Below, one piece after another: positions 4,750 to 7,543 of a stretch of 7,543 nucleotides of DNA (positions are counted from its first letter, which is position 1; the number at the start of each line of letters is the position of its first letter). The notes under the pieces were generated by a model. That model was not told the origin of the DNA and did not search any database. It saw nothing but the letters and a program-made list of their open reading frames with translations. The stretch is from NCBI GenBank assembly GCA_018650745.1, contig JABIFK010000449.1, forward strand, positions 1 to 7,543, read 5' to 3'. Source of the DNA: Candidatus Latescibacterota bacterium (GTDB lineage Bacteria; Latescibacterota; UBA2968). Made by a program: the position numbers and the translations under genes.

Positions 4750-6690
4750 ATGTGTGCTATGATAAATCGATTTTTAGTTCTTGTCTGTTTGGTCGGTGTT
4801 ACTGGATGTTTGGCGTCGGATCCTATGCAAGAAGGCACTGGGTTTTCCGATCGGCAAGGTATGCAAAAGATAAAACGGCAAGAGACACGTGCCCCTCGAG
4901 AAATTGATCGCAGTATTTTGACTGCGAGATCTTTTCAAGAGGCACCTTTGTTGGCTCAACAGGTTGCCAAGGGTAGCTTGCCACCCATATCTGAGCGTTT
5001 GCCCGATAACCCTTTGGTGATTGTACCTGTAGATACGATTGGTCAGTATGGCGGTATTATTCGTCGGGCACTCACGGGTGATATTGTGCAAACGGCTGGA
5101 CCTTCCAAGACCTTGAATGAAAACCTGATGGGTTTTTCTCGCCCTTTGCCCGACAGCATTGTTTTGGGTCTGGCAGAAAAATATGAATTTTTAGATAATG
5201 GACGCACGGCTTTGTTTTATTTGCGCAAAGGTGTGAAATGGTCCGACGGGCACCCTTTTACGGTAGATGATATTTTGTTTTGGTATTATGACATGACATT
5301 TGATGATGATGCCCGCAACAATCCTTTTCCTCCGGCTGGGTGGGTTGTTGACGATGAACCGATGCGTTTTGAGAAGGTGGATGATTATACGTTAAAGATT
5401 GTTTCTCCCAAACCCTTGGGACGTGTGTTGCCTGAGCTTTGTCGAGAATTGATTGCGGCCCCCAAACATGTGCTGGCCCCTTTGCACCCTAAATACAATG
5501 CCAATGCAACTTATGAATCTTTTCGTGATAGTACGACAAATGGAATGCGCATTTTAAAACCGGGTATTCCGCGTTTGTCGGCTTGGGTGCCGGTGGAATG
5601 GATACGCGGGCAGCGTATTATTTATGAACGCAATCCGTATTATTGGAAAGTCGATACGGCAGGCAAGCAGTTACCCTATGCAGATTCTTTGGCGTTTAAT
5701 ATCATTCAAGATACGCAGGTAATTTTGCTTCGATTTATGAATGGTGAGTTGGATTTGTTCGGGCGTTATACACGGGTTGATATGTTGCCCACATTAAAAA
5801 GTGAAGAACGAAAAGGGAAGTTCGAAGTGCGTATTACTGGCCCCGGACGCGGGCCTGCGTATCATGTGAATTGGGATTGTAAAAAATTGGGTTTGCGTGA
5901 AGCGTTTAGAAATAAAAAGGTGCGAATGGCTTTGTCGCATGCGATTAATCGGGAAGAGATTAACGAGATTGTGTTTCATGGGTTGCTTGATGCGGCCGGT
6001 TTTTCGTTTGGGCCGGTGAGTCCTTTTTTTGATGAAAAGATGTATCGGATGTATTCGACTTTTGATCCGAATTTGGCAAGTCGCTTATTGGACGAGGCAG
6101 GGTATCGAGATTCTGATGGGGATGGATTTCGAGAACTCAAAGATGGGACCCTGTTTGAGTTGACTTTGGATTACGTGAGTCCGGGCGGTTTGTTTTCTGA
6201 CCAAGCGGTGAGCGAGTTGGTTTCAGCACACTGGGAAGCGGTGGGCATTAAGGTGCATTTGAATGGCGCATTGCGCGATATCATTGTTCCGCGTCGATAT
6301 AACAATGAATACGATGTACATTATTGGGGTTTGGAAGGGCCCAATGATCCATTGTTTTATGCAATTGGCTGGGGCATTATGGCAAAGAATGTGCCCTATT
6401 GGCACCAAAATTCATTTGAAGAAGGCCCCGATTGGTTGTGGGAAGTGACAAAGAATTTGAAACTGGCAATGACCACGGTAGATACGAGTTTGTTGCGAGG
6501 GTATATGACAAAGGCGCGTGATTTACACAGTGAAAATGTGCCGATCATTGCCTTAGGGTCTATGTATAATGTGTGGGGTGCCAGCACGCGTTTGGGCAAT
6601 GTGCCACGTGAAAATATTGGGGACAATGCATTTTTAGGGTGGAGCCGACCGGTGTTTCACGAACAGATTTATGTGAAGCCAGAAAAATAG
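4750..6690 (+). CDS. ABC-transporter substrate-binding lipoprotein, family 5 (peptide/oligosaccharide type)
   Basis: A 646-aa solute receptor of the SBP_bac_5 family, which captures peptides, oligosaccharides or metal complexes outside the inner membrane for an ABC importer. The lipoprotein signal is clear: basic/hydrophobic MINRFLVLVCLV and lipobox VTGC, with lipidated Cys20. A low-complexity charged linker follows. The family starts near IGQYGGIIRRALTG (about 96-110) and its signature segment is LRKGVKWSDGHPFTVDDILFW (about 158-178). DEAGYRDSDGDGFRELKDG near residue 455 is the common family-5 motif, not an EF hand. The length exceeds the usual 500-550. Start at ATG 4750 or the in-frame ATG 4759 is undecided, because neither has a good ribosome binding site; both keep the lipobox. 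No permease or ATPase gene adjoins: the next gene is a hydrolase with its own promoter, so the partners lie elsewhere. Substrate unknown. Confidence 0.92.
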   Translation: MCAMINRFLVLVCLVGVTGCLASDPMQEGTGFSDRQGMQKIKRQETRAPREIDRSILTARSFQEAPLLAQQVAKGSLPPISERLPDNPLVIVPVDTIGQYGGIIRRALTGDIVQTAGPSKTLNENLMGFSRPLPDSIVLGLAEKYEFLDNGRTALFYLRKGVKWSDGHPFTVDDILFWYYDMTFDDDARNNPFPPAGWVVDDEPMRFEKVDDYTLKIVSPKPLGRVLPELCRELIAAPKHVLAPLHPKYNANATYESFRDSTTNGMRILKPGIPRLSAWVPVEWIRGQRIIYERNPYYWKVDTAGKQLPYADSLAFNIIQDTQVILLRFMNGELDLFGRYTRVDMLPTLKSEERKGKFEVRITGPGRGPAYHVNWDCKKLGLREAFRNKKVRMALSHAINREEINEIVFHGLLDAAGFSFGPVSPFFDEKMYRMYSTFDPNLASRLLDEAGYRDSDGDGFRELKDGTLFELTLDYVSPGGLFSDQAVSELVSAHWEAVGIKVHLNGALRDIIVPRRYNNEYDVHYWGLEGPNDPLFYAIGWGIMAKNVPYWHQNSFEEGPDWLWEVTKNLKLAMTTVDTSLLRGYMTKARDLHSENVPIIALGSMYNVWGASTRLGNVPRENIGDNAFLGWSRPVFHEQIYVKPEK

Positions 6691-6701
6691 AAAGTTCACC
6701 A

Positions 6702-6728
6702 TTGACTTTTTCCGAGTAATCATATAAT
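6702..6728 (+). promoter_or_regulatory. Candidate promoter upstream of the EEP-family hydrolase
   Basis: TTGACT (6702-6707) and a perfect TATAAT (6723-6728) are separated by 15 bp, two shorter than ideal. Both boxes are very close to consensus, so a weak or activator-dependent promoter is plausible. The leader to the ATG at 6817 would be about 80 nt. Confidence 0.45.
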
Positions 6729-6772
6729 CATATTTGGCATATGACTTTTTCTTTGTTACGCATTATGTGCGT
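6729..6772. promoter_or_regulatory. Two small dyads in the leader of the EEP-family hydrolase gene
   Basis: CATAT-ttggc-ATATG lies just after the -10 box, and ACGCA-ttatg-TGCGT lies at 6758-6772. Both are perfect 5-bp inverted repeats with 5-nt centres, suited to dimeric repressor sites or a small hairpin in the leader. No T tract follows, so they are not a terminator for the transporter gene. Confidence 0.25.
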
Positions 6773-6816
6773 GAATTTGACTAGGTATCTGGTTTGAAAA
6801 TGGAGGTGTGGTAAAC

Positions 6817-7543
6817 ATGAATGTCATGACGTGTAATATTCGGTGTTATGGGGGAAATGATGGCGACGATCATTGGCCACATCGCAAAGATTTTTGTGCA
6901 GAGGTGATTCAGTCGCGCAAACCAGATCTGATTTGTTTTCAAGAGATGTGGGCCGAGCAATTTGTCGATTTAAAACCTATGTTTCCCGAATTCGATTCTT
7001 ACGGCATGATTGATGAACCTCAGACCTTTTATCCGATGAATACAATATTTTATCGACGAGACGCGTTTGACTATTATTCGGCGGGGGGATATTGGTTGTC
7101 AGAGACACCCCACGTGACAGGGTCTAAATCTTGGGACAGTGCATGTGTGCGGCTGGCAAATTGGTTGCGGTTGCGTGATCGAACTTCGGGCAAAGAATTT
7201 CGGGTGATCAATACGCACTTGGATCACAAAGGGCAAGTGGCGCGTGAAAATCAGGCCCGGATTATTTGTGAAGATGCCGTGGCTTATCCGGATGACTATC
7301 CACAGATTTTAACAGGCGATTTAAATTGTGATGCACACAATGCGGCGATTGGTGTGTTGAGAGATCGAGGCTGGACGGATACATATGGAGCTGTGCATGG
7401 CACAGAAACACCGGGTTTCACATATCACGCATTTGATGGCCCCGATTATGCAGAAAAGTCAAATGTAGACAAGATGGATTGGGTGTTTGCAAGAGGGGCT
7501 GTGGATGTGAAGCAGGCTGAAATTATAGACGATGAACGGGATG
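6817..7543 (+). CDS. Endonuclease/exonuclease/phosphatase (EEP) family hydrolase, C-terminus cut by the window
   Basis: An open frame of 242 codons runs from ATG 6817 to the window edge; GGAGGTG (6802-6808) lies 8 nt before it. The protein is a metal-dependent hydrolase of the EEP fold, which cleaves phosphodiester or phosphomonoester bonds. Visible active-site motifs in order: Asn7 in MTCNIR, Glu43 in LICFQEMW (metal ligand), His134 in NTHLDH (catalytic), Asp168 and Asn170 in TGDLNCD, and KMDWVFARG near residue 227. The terminal SDH motif should lie just beyond the window. FYRRDAF, GGYWLSETP and GSKSWDSA place it in the COG3568-like branch of small EEP hydrolases rather than exonuclease III or AP endonucleases. 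No signal peptide is present, so a cytoplasmic location is likely. Substrate unknown. Confidence 0.9.
   Translation, partial: MNVMTCNIRCYGGNDGDDHWPHRKDFCAEVIQSRKPDLICFQEMWAEQFVDLKPMFPEFDSYGMIDEPQTFYPMNTIFYRRDAFDYYSAGGYWLSETPHVTGSKSWDSACVRLANWLRLRDRTSGKEFRVINTHLDHKGQVARENQARIICEDAVAYPDDYPQILTGDLNCDAHNAAIGVLRDRGWTDTYGAVHGTETPGFTYHAFDGPDYAEKSNVDKMDWVFARGAVDVKQAEIIDDERD

Noticed and set aside
6100..6150. DSDGDGFRE as a calcium-binding EF hand or dockerin
   Set aside because: This is a common conserved motif in family-5 substrate-binding proteins and no second copy is present.

Overview
The window looks like chromosomal DNA from an uncultivated, probably environmental Gram-negative-type bacterium. 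It carries a lipobox-bearing substrate-binding protein, a secreted di-heme cytochrome, canonical AGGAGG-type ribosome binding sites and loosely spaced genes on both strands. The best fit is a lineage with many CytoC_RC-type cytochromes and family-5 solute-binding lipoproteins (Planctomycetes, Acidobacteria, Poribacteria or Latescibacteria-like). This is inference from protein flavour only; no rRNA or tRNA is present to settle it.

Layout: (1) 1-237, minus strand: the N-terminus of a pyruvate/2-oxoacid:ferredoxin oxidoreductase, cut by the window edge. (2) about 317-1380: an IS630-family insertion sequence with 22-nt imperfect terminal inverted repeats. Its transposase is split into two minus-strand frames joined by a -1 shift on an A8 run. 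(3) 1480-1791, plus: an unrecognised 103-aa protein with a near-perfect Shine-Dalgarno, ending in a strong terminator that also serves the convergent gene. (4) 1851-2246, minus: an exported di-heme c-type cytochrome of the reaction-centre-cytochrome type. (5) 2343-3377, minus: a fumarylacetoacetate-hydrolase-fold enzyme resembling 2-keto-3-deoxy-arabinonate dehydratase, with a recognisable promoter. (6) 3664-4440, plus: a classical short-chain dehydrogenase/reductase. (7) 4458-4630, minus: an apparent remnant of the GTPase gene hflX, whose intact start region is joined out of frame to what looks like the extreme C-terminus. (8) 4750-6690, plus: a family-5 ABC-transporter substrate-binding lipoprotein. 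(9) 6817 to the window end, plus: an endonuclease/exonuclease/phosphatase-family hydrolase cut by the edge.

The genes do not form one pathway. Only the sugar-acid enzyme and the cytochrome are same-strand neighbours that could share a transcript (96-nt gap). Most others have their own start signals. No CRISPR array, toxin-antitoxin pair, phage gene or defence cassette is visible. The observations most worth checking are the frameshifted transposase, the collapsed hflX-like gene and the orphan 103-aa gene.
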